A DNA stretch of 64,000 nt, taken from assembly GCF_030268965.1 (NCBI RefSeq), contig NZ_BSSE01000024.1, positions 49,887-113,886 of the forward strand, in the 5' to 3' direction. The notes below the pieces were generated by a model. That model was not told where the DNA came from, searched no databases, and saw nothing but the letters and a program-made list of their open reading frames with translations. Source of the DNA: Microtetraspora sp. NBRC 16547. Lineage in GTDB: Bacteria > Actinomycetota > Actinomycetes > Streptosporangiales > Streptosporangiaceae. Made by a program: the position numbers and the translations under genes. Of the stretch, positions 43,031-51,447 are shown one piece after another (the stretch's first letter is position 1; each line of letters opens with the position of its first letter).

Positions 43031-45721
43031 GTGCCAGCCAAGGACGGCAACGCCGGCGCAACCCGCCTGGTGATCGTCGAGTCGCCTGCCAAGGCGAAGA
43101 CCATCGCCGGGTACCTCGGGCGCGGCTACATCGTGGAGTCCAGCATCGGCCACATCCGTGATCTTCCGGAGAGGGCCGACGACATCCCTGAGAAGTACAA
43201 AGGTGAGACATGGGCTCGTCTGGGGGTGAACGTCGACCATGAGTTCGAGCCGCTCTACGTCGTCAACCCGGACAAGAAGTCCCAGGTCTCCAAGCTGAAG
43301 CAGCTTCTCAAGGACGCCGACGAGCTCTACCTCGCCACTGACGAGGACCGCGAGGGCGAGGCGATCGCCTGGCACCTGCGCGAGGTGCTCAAGCCCAAGG
43401 TGCCGGTGCACCGGATGGTCTTCCACGAGATCACGCCGCAGGCGATCCAGGACGCCGTCTCCAGCCCGCGTGACCTGAACCTGCGGCTCGTCGACGCGCA
43501 GGAGACCCGGCGCATCCTCGACCGGCTGTACGGCTACGAGGTCAGCCCGGTCCTGTGGAAGAAGGTCAAGCCCCGGCTGTCCGCCGGCCGCGTGCAGTCC
43601 GTGGCGACCCGGCTGGTGGTCGAGCGCGAGCGCGAGCGCATGGCGTTCACCGCCGCGAGCTACTGGGATCTGCAGGCCCTCTTCGACACCGGCAGGGACG
43701 AGGATCCGCGCCGGTTCAGCGCCACGCTGACCGCCGTGGACGGCAGGCGGGTCGCGCAGGGCCGTGACTTCGCCTCCACCGGCGCCCTGAAGACCGCGGA
43801 CGTGCTCCATCTCGACGAGGCCGCCGCCGGAGCGCTGGCGGGCCGGCTGGGGAACGCGTCGTACGCCGTCACGTCGGTGGAGCGCAAGCCGTACACGCGA
43901 AAGCCGTACGCGCCGTTCCGGACGACGACGCTGCAGCAGGAGGCGAGCCGCAAGCTCGGCTTCTCGGCGAAGTACACCATGCAGATCGCCCAGCGGCTCT
44001 ACGAGAACGGCTTCATCACGTACATGCGTACCGACAGCATCACGCTGTCGGAGACCGCCGTCGCCGCCGCGCGCGGCCAGGCCATCAAGCTGTACGGCTC
44101 CGCGTATGTGCCGGACAAGCCGCGCGTCTACACGAGCAAGGTCAAGAACGCGCAGGAGGCGCACGAGGCGATCCGCCCGTCCGGTGAGCAGTTCCGCACA
44201 CCGGGCGAGACCGGGCTGTCCGGGGACCTGTTCCGCCTGTACGAGCTGATCTGGCAGCGTACGGTCGCCTCCCAGATGAAGGACGCCGTCGGCGAGTCGG
44301 TGTCCGTCAAGGTCGGCGGCACCTCCAGCGCCGGCGAGAAGGCCGAGTTCGGCGCGACCGGCCGCACGATCACCTTCCACGGCTTCCTCAAGGCGTACGT
44401 CGAGGGCGCGGACGACCCGTCGACCGTCAGGGACGACGCCGAGAAGCGGCTGCCCAACCTGTCCGAGGGCGAGCGGCTGACCGCGGCCGAGCTGAACGCG
44501 CTGGCGCACTCGACCAAGCCGCCCGCGCGTTACACCGAGGCGTCGCTGGTCAAGGAGCTGGAAGACCGCGAGATCGGCCGCCCGTCGACGTACGCGTCGA
44601 TCATCGGAACGATCCTCGACCGGGGATACGTGTTCAAGAAGGGCACCGCGCTGGTGCCGTCCTTCCTCGCGTTCGCCGTGGTCAACCTGTTGGAGCAGCA
44701 TTTCGGCAACCTGGTCGACTACGACTTCACCGCCGACATGGAGAAGGTCCTCGACGACATCGCCAACGACCGGGCGGAGCGGGTGCCCGAGCTGCGCCGC
44801 TTCTACTTCGGCGGGGACGGCGACGAGGGCCTGAAGGAGATGGTCACCGACCTCGGCGAGATCGACGCCAAGGAGATCAGCTCCTTCCCGATCAGGGGCA
44901 GCGACATCGTGATCCGGGTCGGGCGCTACGGCCCGTACCTGGACCGCGACGGCGCCCGGGTGAACGTGCCCGAGGACATGACGCCCGACGAGCTCACCGC
45001 CGAGAAGGCCGAGGAGCTGTTCTCCCGCCCGAGCGCCGACCGCGAGCTGGGCAAGGACCCGGTCACCGGCAACGTCATCGTGGCCAAGAGCGGACGGTTC
45101 GGTCCGTACGTCACGGAGATCCTGCCGGAGGAGCCGGCGCCCGCCGAGGGAAAGAAGCGGGTCAAGAAGGCCGACGTGCCCAAGCCGCGGGCCGGCTCGC
45201 TCTTCAAGTCCATGTCGCTGGACACCATCACGCTCGAACAGGCGCTGATGCTGCTGACGCTCCCCCGGGTCGTCGGGGAGATCGACGGCGAGGAGGTGAC
45301 CGCGCAGAACGGCAAGTTCGGGCCCTACATCAAGAAGGGCACCGACTCGCGCTCGCTGGCCTCCGAAGAGGACCTGCTGACGGTCACGATCGACCAGGCC
45401 AAGGAGCTGTTCGCGCAGCCCAAGGCCCGGGGCAGGGGCCGGGCCGCGGCCGCTCCGCCGCTGCGTGAGCTGGGCGAGGACCCGAACTCCAAGAAGCCCG
45501 TGGTGGTGAAGGAGGGGCGGTTCGGTCCGTACGTCACGGACGGCGAGACCAACGCCTCCCTGCGCAAGGGCGACACGGTCGAGGACATCACGATCGAGCG
45601 GGCCGCCGAACTGCTGGCGGAGCGCCGCGAGCGGGCCCCCGCCGCCAAGCGGACGACGGCCACCCGGGCGAAGAAGACGCCCGCGAAGAAGCCCGCGGCC
45701 AAGTCCTCGACGAAGTCCTAG
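43031..45721 (+). CDS. topA: DNA topoisomerase I
   Basis: An 896-residue type IA topoisomerase. The Toprim domain starts RLVIVESPAKAKTIAGYLG and holds TDEDREGEAIAWHL. The catalytic tyrosine is in GFITYMRTDSITLS. The C-terminal third has four to five repeats with the RFGPYV/KFGPYI motif instead of zinc fingers, ending in a Lys/Ala-rich tail (AKKTPAKKPAAKSS), typical of actinobacteria. It relaxes negative supercoils on DNA in the cytoplasm. GTG 43031 is taken as the start because AGGAAG precedes it and MPAKDG-like N-termini are usual; a longer open frame upstream is not conserved. Confidence 0.95.
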   Translation: MPAKDGNAGATRLVIVESPAKAKTIAGYLGRGYIVESSIGHIRDLPERADDIPEKYKGETWARLGVNVDHEFEPLYVVNPDKKSQVSKLKQLLKDADELYLATDEDREGEAIAWHLREVLKPKVPVHRMVFHEITPQAIQDAVSSPRDLNLRLVDAQETRRILDRLYGYEVSPVLWKKVKPRLSAGRVQSVATRLVVERERERMAFTAASYWDLQALFDTGRDEDPRRFSATLTAVDGRRVAQGRDFASTGALKTADVLHLDEAAAGALAGRLGNASYAVTSVERKPYTRKPYAPFRTTTLQQEASRKLGFSAKYTMQIAQRLYENGFITYMRTDSITLSETAVAAARGQAIKLYGSAYVPDKPRVYTSKVKNAQEAHEAIRPSGEQFRTPGETGLSGDLFRLYELIWQRTVASQMKDAVGESVSVKVGGTSSAGEKAEFGATGRTITFHGFLKAYVEGADDPSTVRDDAEKRLPNLSEGERLTAAELNALAHSTKPPARYTEASLVKELEDREIGRPSTYASIIGTILDRGYVFKKGTALVPSFLAFAVVNLLEQHFGNLVDYDFTADMEKVLDDIANDRAERVPELRRFYFGGDGDEGLKEMVTDLGEIDAKEISSFPIRGSDIVIRVGRYGPYLDRDGARVNVPEDMTPDELTAEKAEELFSRPSADRELGKDPVTGNVIVAKSGRFGPYVTEILPEEPAPAEGKKRVKKADVPKPRAGSLFKSMSLDTITLEQALMLLTLPRVVGEIDGEEVTAQNGKFGPYIKKGTDSRSLASEEDLLTVTIDQAKELFAQPKARGRGRAAAAPPLRELGEDPNSKKPVVVKEGRFGPYVTDGETNASLRKGDTVEDITIERAAELLAERRERAPAAKRTTATRAKKTPAKKPAAKSSTKS

Positions 45722-45748
45722 GACGCGGCTAGGACGCGGTTCTGGTCC

Positions 45749-45783
45749 GCGCCCCGGTCTGGTTTCCCACCGGGCCGGGGCGC
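45749..45783 (+). terminator. hairpin after topA
   Basis: Nine-base arms GCGCCCCGG and CCGGGGCGC enclose 17 bases, 28 bp after the topA stop and upstream of the next gene's -10-like TAGGAT. Confidence 0.55.
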
Positions 45784-45843
45784 GGCGCGTTCCCGGGAAT
45801 CGCTCCGTAGGATCGTCCGGCAGCGGAGCGAGGGGAGTACGCC

Positions 45844-47259
45844 GTGGGGTTCCTGATCACGATCCTGGCCGTCGTGGTCGTCGTGCACTACTACCTGTGG
45901 CGGCGGCTGGTACGGCCGACCACCCGCCCGGGGAGCGTGCCGCGTCGCGTGCTCACGTGGGGGCTCGTCCTGCTCGTGTTCCTGCTGCCACTGAGGACCA
46001 TCGGTGGCCAGGTCTTCGGGATGTCGTTCGAGCGTGTCATCGCGTGGCCCGGCTACATGTGGCTGGCGATCATGTTCTATCTCGTCGTGTTCACGGTGGC
46101 CCTGGAGATTCCCCGGGCGATCGCCCTGCTGATGGCCAGGCGTCCCGAAAATTCACCTGGGCCTGTGGAATCTCGTGAGCCTGTGGATTCCGGTCGGCCT
46201 GTGGATTCTGCCGGTTTTGCCGGGCCTGCGGGTTCGCCCGGTTCTGTGGATTCAGGCGATCCTGTGCTCGGATCGCCTTTCGCGCCGGGACCGTCCACCG
46301 GATCTGGAACGTCCAGGGCCTCGGCAATATCCACAGACCCGGTCGCAGTCGCCGGCTCGGCAGAATCCGCAGACCTGGTCGCATCCACAGCCCCGGCGAT
46401 ATCCGCTGGCCCGGGAACGTCCCAGGTCGATCGGCGGGTGTTCATCGCGCGTACGGCCGCCACGGTCGCGGGCGTCGGGGCGCTGGCCACCGTGGGGTAT
46501 GGCATGCGCACGGCGATGGGCGACCCGGTGATCGAGCGGATCCCGGTCCGGCTGCCCAGGCTGGATCCGCGGATGAGCGGCCTGCGCTTCGCCGTGGTGA
46601 GTGACATCCACATCGGACCGCTGACGGGGAAGGGCCACACCGAGCGCATCGTCCGGATGATCAACAGTCTGCAGGCGGACGTGGTCACGATCGTCGGCGA
46701 CCTGGTGGACGGGTCGGTGGCCGAGCTCGGCCCGCTGGCCGCTCCGCTGCGCAACCTTGAGTCCCGCTATGGGGCATATTTCGTGACCGGTAATCACGAG
46801 TACTACACGTCCAACGGGCCCCAGGAGTGGATCGAGGAGCTGAACTCCCTCGGCGTACGTTCCCTGCGGAACGAGCGGGTCGAGATCGCGCACGCGGGAG
46901 CCGTACTCGACCTCGCGGGGATCAACGACCTCTACGGAACGCCGATCGGGGACGGCCCCGACCTGGAGAAGGCCCTCGGCGGGCGGGACGCCGCGCGGCC
47001 GGTCGTGCTGCTCGCGCATCAGCCGGTCCAGGTCAGGCAGGCCGCGGGGTACGGCGTCGATCTCCAGCTGTCCGGGCACACCCACGGCGGGCAGATGGCG
47101 CCGTTCAACCTGGCGGTGCCTTTGCAGCAGCCGGTGGTCGCAGGGCTGGACAAGGTGGACGGCACGCAGATCTACGTGACCCGGGGCGCGGGCTACTGGG
47201 GGCCGCCGGTCCGGGTCGGCGCCCCGCCGGAGATCACCCTCATCGAGCTCCGGTCCTGA
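45844..47259 (+). CDS. membrane metallophosphoesterase (calcineurin-like)
   Basis: A 471-residue protein from GTG 45844 after GAGGGGAG. Three N-terminal hydrophobic segments (about 2-18, 38-55, 72-92) are followed by a repetitive Pro/Ser/Gly linker (about 100-195, SREPVDSGRPVDSAG...) built of short coding repeats, then a Tat-like DRRVFIARTAATVAGVGALATVG segment. The phosphoesterase domain has SDIHIGP, GDLVDG, GNHEYY, LAHQP and SGHTHGGQ, a full dimetal set. Relatives include YkuE-type phosphodiesterases. The linker is much longer than usual. Substrate unknown. Confidence 0.85.
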   Translation: MGFLITILAVVVVVHYYLWRRLVRPTTRPGSVPRRVLTWGLVLLVFLLPLRTIGGQVFGMSFERVIAWPGYMWLAIMFYLVVFTVALEIPRAIALLMARRPENSPGPVESREPVDSGRPVDSAGFAGPAGSPGSVDSGDPVLGSPFAPGPSTGSGTSRASAISTDPVAVAGSAESADLVASTAPAISAGPGTSQVDRRVFIARTAATVAGVGALATVGYGMRTAMGDPVIERIPVRLPRLDPRMSGLRFAVVSDIHIGPLTGKGHTERIVRMINSLQADVVTIVGDLVDGSVAELGPLAAPLRNLESRYGAYFVTGNHEYYTSNGPQEWIEELNSLGVRSLRNERVEIAHAGAVLDLAGINDLYGTPIGDGPDLEKALGGRDAARPVVLLAHQPVQVRQAAGYGVDLQLSGHTHGGQMAPFNLAVPLQQPVVAGLDKVDGTQIYVTRGAGYWGPPVRVGAPPEITLIELRS

Positions 47260-47290
47260 ACTCCCGGCTCGTACGGCCCGGCGGACGCGG

Positions 47291-47390
47291 AAGGGCGCGG
47301 AGAGGCGAGGCAGGACGCGGAAGGGCGAGGCAGGACGCGGAAGGGCGAGGCAGGACGCGGAAAAACGAGGCAGAGCGGGGAAAAGGCGGG
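47291..47390 (+). repeat. 20-bp noncoding tandem repeat
   Basis: Four to five units of about 20 bp related to CAGGACGCGGAAGGGCGAGG, the middle ones nearly identical and the last ones drifting to A-richer versions. It lies between the phosphoesterase stop and the MFS-tmk gene. The purine-rich strand is on the plus side throughout. Confidence 0.85.
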
Positions 47391-47534
47391 CAGGGCGGGA
47401 AAAACCGGCCACTGTTCCTCGCGTCCGTCCTGCGGGACACGGCGGGACGTACTACCCTCAGGCGACGAGCGGGCGGAAATCCGGCCCCCTCGCGCCCTTC
47501 CCCCGCCCAGTGAGCACCTGGATACGCTGACATC

Positions 47535-49592
47535 ATGAGCACCCATGGCCGGGCAGCCGGGCGGCGCAAGCCGCCGAACGTGCTGGCAAACGCGCCGTTC
47601 CGCAGGCTGTGGACGGCCATGTCGATCTGCAGCCTCGGAGACTGGCTGAACATCATCGCGCTGACCGCTCTGGCGGGGAATCTCACCGCCGGGTCGGGAT
47701 ATCAGGCGCAGAGCCTGGCCATCGGCGGTGTCTTCGTCGCCAAGATGCTGCCCGCGATCCTCCTCGGCCCGCTCGCCGGCGCCGTCGCCGACCGGTTCGA
47801 CCGCCGGTTGACCATGGTGACCGCGGACATCGCGAGATTCGCCGTGGTGGCCTCGATCCCGCTGGTCGGGAGCTACCAGTGGGTGATCATCGCGACGCTG
47901 CTCGTCGAGTGCGCGAACCTGTTCTGGGTGCCGGCCAAGGACGCGACCGTGCCCAACCTCGTGCCCAAGGAGCGGCTGGAGGAGGCCAACCAGCTCAACC
48001 TGCTCGTCACGTACGGCACGGCCCCGGTCGCGGCGGCGCTCTTCGCGGTGCTGTCGGCGATCATGGGTGTGATCGCCACGGCCGTCCCCGGGTTCGGCGC
48101 ACGGCCGACCGACCTGGCCCTAGGCGTCAACGCCCTGGCCTACCTGGTCTCCGCGAGCCTGATCTTCACGCTGCGGGACATCCCGAAGGACCACACCCGC
48201 CGGGTGTCCACGCCGTCCGTGCTGCGGCAGGTCGTCGAGGGCTGGCGGTTCGTCGGCGGCAACCGCGTGGTGCGCGGGCTGATCATCGGGATGCTGGGCG
48301 CCTTCGCCGCCGGAGGCGCGGTCGTCGGCGTGGCCAAGGCGTACGTCACGGCCCTGCAGGGCGGCGACGCGGGATACGGCGCTGTCTTCTGCGCGGTCTT
48401 CCTGGGCATGGGGTTCGGCATGTTCTTCGGCCCCCGGCTCCTCGGGGAGCTGTCCCGGCGGCGCCTGTTCGGGCTGACCATCATCATGGCCGGGCTGACG
48501 CTCGCGGCCATCGCGCTCATCCACGACCTGGTGGTCGTCGTCGTGCTCACCGTGCTGCTGGGCGCCTGCGCGGGCACCGCCTGGATCATCGGGTACACGC
48601 TGATCGGCCTGGAGGTCGAGGACGGCCTGCGCGGCCGTACCTTCTCCTTCCTGCAGTCGCTGGCCAGGGTGGTACTGCTCCTGGTCGTCGCGGTGGCCTC
48701 CGCGCTCGGCGGTCTCGTCGGCTCGCACCTCCTCGTGGTGGCGGGCATGACCTACCGTTTCGACGGCTCGAACGTGGTCCTGCTCCTGGGCGCGCTGCTC
48801 GCGGTGATCGTCGGCCTGCTCGCGCTGCGGCACATGGACGACCGGCGCGGTGTCCCCATCGGGGCGGACCTGTTCGCCGCGCTGCGGGGCGAGAAGCTCC
48901 TCGACGAGGACGACGAGCAGCGCTCCGGCCTGTTCGTCGCGTTCGAGGGCGGCGAGGGCTCGGGGAAGACCACCCAGTCGAGGCTGCTCGCCATCTGGCT
49001 GCGCGACCAGGGCTTCGACGTCGTGCAGACCCGCGAGCCGGGCTCGACCAAGGTCGGCATGCGCCTGCGTGCCATCCTCCTCGACGCCGCCCACCAGGGG
49101 TTGTCGGCGCGCTCCGAAGCCCTGCTGTACGCCGCGGACCGGGCCGAGCACGTGGAGAGGGTCATCCGGCCGTCGCTCCAGCGGGGCTCCACGGTGGTCT
49201 GCGACCGGTACGTCGACTCGTCCCTGGCCTACCAGGGCGCCGGGCGGGCGCTCGACCCCGACGACGTGGCACGGGTCAACGCCTGGGCGACCGGTGGCCT
49301 GATCCCCGACCTGACGGTGCTCATCGACGTGCCGCCGTCGGTGGGGCTGCGCCGGATGGCCTCGCCCGCCGACCGGATCGAGTCCGAGCCGATGGACTTC
49401 CACGAGCGGGTCCGGCGGGAGTTCCGGGCGCTCGCGGCCGCCGCGCCCGACCGTTACCTGGTCGTGGACGGCACGCTGCCCCAGGACGAGATCTCCCGGC
49501 TCATCCAGGACCGGGTCCGCGAGGTGCTGCCGGACCCGGTACCGCACGAGACCGAGACCGCCACGGGCACCATGCCGGCCATCCGCGACTGA
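47535..49592 (+). CDS. tmk: fusion of an MFS transporter and thymidylate kinase
   Basis: A 685-residue protein. Residues about 15-440 are a twelve-helix major-facilitator protein (FRRLWTAMSICSLGDWLN at the start; GAVADRFDRRLTM loop). Residues about 470-675 are a complete dTMP kinase: P-loop FVAFEGGEGSGKTTQSRLLA, the TREPGSTKVG substrate loop and CDRYVDSSLAYQG. dTMP kinase makes dTDP for DNA synthesis, so the gene should be essential if it is the only copy. This fusion is known from several actinobacteria; the transporter's substrate is unknown. TACGCT just upstream suggests a leaderless message. holB follows 56 bp later, the usual tmk-holB order. Confidence 0.9.
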   Translation: MSTHGRAAGRRKPPNVLANAPFRRLWTAMSICSLGDWLNIIALTALAGNLTAGSGYQAQSLAIGGVFVAKMLPAILLGPLAGAVADRFDRRLTMVTADIARFAVVASIPLVGSYQWVIIATLLVECANLFWVPAKDATVPNLVPKERLEEANQLNLLVTYGTAPVAAALFAVLSAIMGVIATAVPGFGARPTDLALGVNALAYLVSASLIFTLRDIPKDHTRRVSTPSVLRQVVEGWRFVGGNRVVRGLIIGMLGAFAAGGAVVGVAKAYVTALQGGDAGYGAVFCAVFLGMGFGMFFGPRLLGELSRRRLFGLTIIMAGLTLAAIALIHDLVVVVVLTVLLGACAGTAWIIGYTLIGLEVEDGLRGRTFSFLQSLARVVLLLVVAVASALGGLVGSHLLVVAGMTYRFDGSNVVLLLGALLAVIVGLLALRHMDDRRGVPIGADLFAALRGEKLLDEDDEQRSGLFVAFEGGEGSGKTTQSRLLAIWLRDQGFDVVQTREPGSTKVGMRLRAILLDAAHQGLSARSEALLYAADRAEHVERVIRPSLQRGSTVVCDRYVDSSLAYQGAGRALDPDDVARVNAWATGGLIPDLTVLIDVPPSVGLRRMASPADRIESEPMDFHERVRREFRALAAAAPDRYLVVDGTLPQDEISRLIQDRVREVLPDPVPHETETATGTMPAIRD

Positions 49593-49648
49593 AGTCCGCG
49601 GGAGCATCTCGGCCGGGCCCGCCCACGATCTGACGGTAGGTTGGGCGC

Positions 49649-50836
49649 GTGGGTGTGTTCGAGGATCTGGTGGGCCAGGATCGGGCCACGGTCGTGCTGC
49701 GGCAGGCCACTTCAGCTGCCGCCGATGCCCTCGCGGGCGGCCGCGGCGCTGGGATGACCCACGCGTGGCTGTTCACCGGTCCTCCTGGCTCGGGGCGCTC
49801 CGACGCCGCCCGGGCCTTCGCGGCGGCGTTGCTCTGCCCCGATCAGGGCTGCGGCCACTGTGATTCCTGCCACCAGGTCGAGATCGGCTCCCACCCGGAC
49901 CTGACCTGGGTGCGGCCCGAGGGGCTCTCCTACAGCGCCAGGCAGACTCGTGACCTCGTGCTCAAGGGAGCCGGCGCGCCGACGCTGGGGCGCTGGCGGA
50001 TCGTGCTGTTCGAGGACGCCGACCGTGCCACGGAGGCCGCCGCCAACGCGCTGCTCAAGGCCATCGAGGAGCCGCCGCCACGGACGGTCTGGCTGCTCTG
50101 CGCGCCGTCCCCGGACGACATGATCATCACGATCCGGTCCCGCTGCCGCGTGGTGACGCTCCGTACGCCGTCCACGGAGGCGGTCGCGCACGTGCTCGCG
50201 ACGAGGGACGGCGTGCCGGACGACATGGCGTGGTTCGCGGCACGGGCCGCGCACGGCGACGTCGGCCGCGCGCGGCGACTGGCCCTCGACGAGGAGGTAC
50301 GACGGCGCCGCGAGGAGGTGCTGTCCATCCCCGCGTCGCTGACCGGTGTGGGCGAGTGCATCGCGGCGGCCGAGCGGCTGGTCAAGACCTCGACCGAGGA
50401 CGCCGACGCCGCGACGGCCACGCTGAACGAGGCCGAGACCACCGAGCTGCGCAGGGTCTACGGCGAGGGGTCGTCGGGCAAGGGATTGGGCAAGGGCCTG
50501 GTCCGTGGCGGCGCGGGGGCGCTGAAGGAGCTGGAGACCCTCCAGAAGTCGCGCGCCACCCGGATCAAGCGTGACTCGATCGACGCGGCGCTGCTCGATC
50601 TGGTGGCGTACTACCGGGACGTGCTGGCGGTGCAGCTCGGAGCCGGGATGGAGCTGGCCAACGAGGATCGCAGGCGTGAGCTGGAGGCCCTCGCCGGCGG
50701 CTCGACCCCCGAGGACACGCTGCGCCGTACGGAGGCCATCATGGTCTGCCGGGAGCGGCTCGCGGCCAACGTGAACCCCCAGATCGCGGTGGAGGCCATG
50801 ACCCTCGCCCTCCGGGATCCTCAACTCCTGGGGTAG
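49649..50836 (+). CDS. holB: DNA polymerase III subunit delta'
   Basis: A 395-residue clamp-loader subunit. It begins VFEDLVGQDRATVVLRQA, has the degenerate P-loop GPPGSGRSDAARAFA, a zinc-type cysteine set (CPDQGCGHCDSCHQ), and sensor segments such as DADRATEAAANALLKAIEEPPPRT. Delta' helps load the beta clamp during replication. GTG 49649 lies seven bases after TAGGTT, so the message may be leaderless, or it may be read through from tmk. Confidence 0.92.
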   Translation: MGVFEDLVGQDRATVVLRQATSAAADALAGGRGAGMTHAWLFTGPPGSGRSDAARAFAAALLCPDQGCGHCDSCHQVEIGSHPDLTWVRPEGLSYSARQTRDLVLKGAGAPTLGRWRIVLFEDADRATEAAANALLKAIEEPPPRTVWLLCAPSPDDMIITIRSRCRVVTLRTPSTEAVAHVLATRDGVPDDMAWFAARAAHGDVGRARRLALDEEVRRRREEVLSIPASLTGVGECIAAAERLVKTSTEDADAATATLNEAETTELRRVYGEGSSGKGLGKGLVRGGAGALKELETLQKSRATRIKRDSIDAALLDLVAYYRDVLAVQLGAGMELANEDRRRELEALAGGSTPEDTLRRTEAIMVCRERLAANVNPQIAVEAMTLALRDPQLLG

Positions 50837-50898
50837 AGCTTTTCGCGATAGAGGCCGCGTCGTGAGCAACCTCACGGGTGATCCGGCGTCTCTGGTAC

Positions 50899-51447
50899 AT
50901 GCAGGCCGAAACGCTGGATATCCATAAACCCCCCGGGGGGTTGTTGAACTCCTCGGAAGCCGCGGATGACACGATCGCGGGAATTTACGCCGAGCACGCC
51001 CTCGGCCTCGCCAGACTGGCACTGGTCATGCTCGGAGACCGTGAGACGGCGGAGGATGTGGTCCAGGAGGCGTTCCTCGGCCTCCATCGCCGGTTCGGCG
51101 GCCTGCGCGACCGGAGCAAGGCCCTCGTCTACCTGCGTTCCGCGGTGCTCAACAACGCGCGGAGCGTGCTGCGGAGGAGGCGGCTGCCGTCCTGGTTCGC
51201 CGGGACGTACGAGCCGCCGGTCTGGTCCGCGGAATCCGCCGCCCTGCTCGGGGCCGAGCGGCGCGAGGTCATGGAGGCGCTGCACCGCCTGCCCCGGCGG
51301 CAGCGTGAGGCGCTCGTGCTGCGCTACTACGGCGACCTGTCGGAAGAGGAGACCGCCCAGGTCATGGGCGTCAGCAGGGGCACCGTCAAGTCGACCACCT
51401 CCCGAGCCCTGGACGCGCTCGGCCGACTGCTTGGAGACGCACGATGA
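50899..51447 (+). CDS. SigE-family ECF sigma factor (cassette 1)
   Basis: About 182 residues. Region 2 holds LARLALVMLGDRETAEDVVQEAFLGLHRRF and region 4 LHRLPRRQREALVLRYYGDLSEEETAQVMGVSRGTVKSTTSRAL. The linker YEPPVWSAES is shared with the second sigma factor 2 kb downstream, so the two are paralogues. The start is uncertain: ATG 50899 and GTG 50878 are both open and neither has a clear ribosome binding site. The 3' end overlaps the next gene as ATGA, so sigma factor and membrane partner are co-translated, the usual sigma/anti-sigma arrangement. Confidence 0.85.
   Translation: MQAETLDIHKPPGGLLNSSEAADDTIAGIYAEHALGLARLALVMLGDRETAEDVVQEAFLGLHRRFGGLRDRSKALVYLRSAVLNNARSVLRRRRLPSWFAGTYEPPVWSAESAALLGAERREVMEALHRLPRRQREALVLRYYGDLSEEETAQVMGVSRGTVKSTTSRALDALGRLLGDAR
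50927..50942. promoter_or_regulatory. 16-bp perfect palindrome at the start of sigma gene 1
   Basis: AACCCCCCGGGGGGTT is perfectly self-complementary and lies either just inside the gene (if ATG 50899 is used) or in its leader (if a later start is used). It could be an operator or a hairpin that controls translation. No second copy was noticed nearby. Confidence 0.4.

Noticed and set aside
47609..49633. 674-codon frame overlapping the MFS-tmk gene on the same strand
   Set aside because: Composition is Arg/Gly/Ala-rich and family motifs are all in the other frame.
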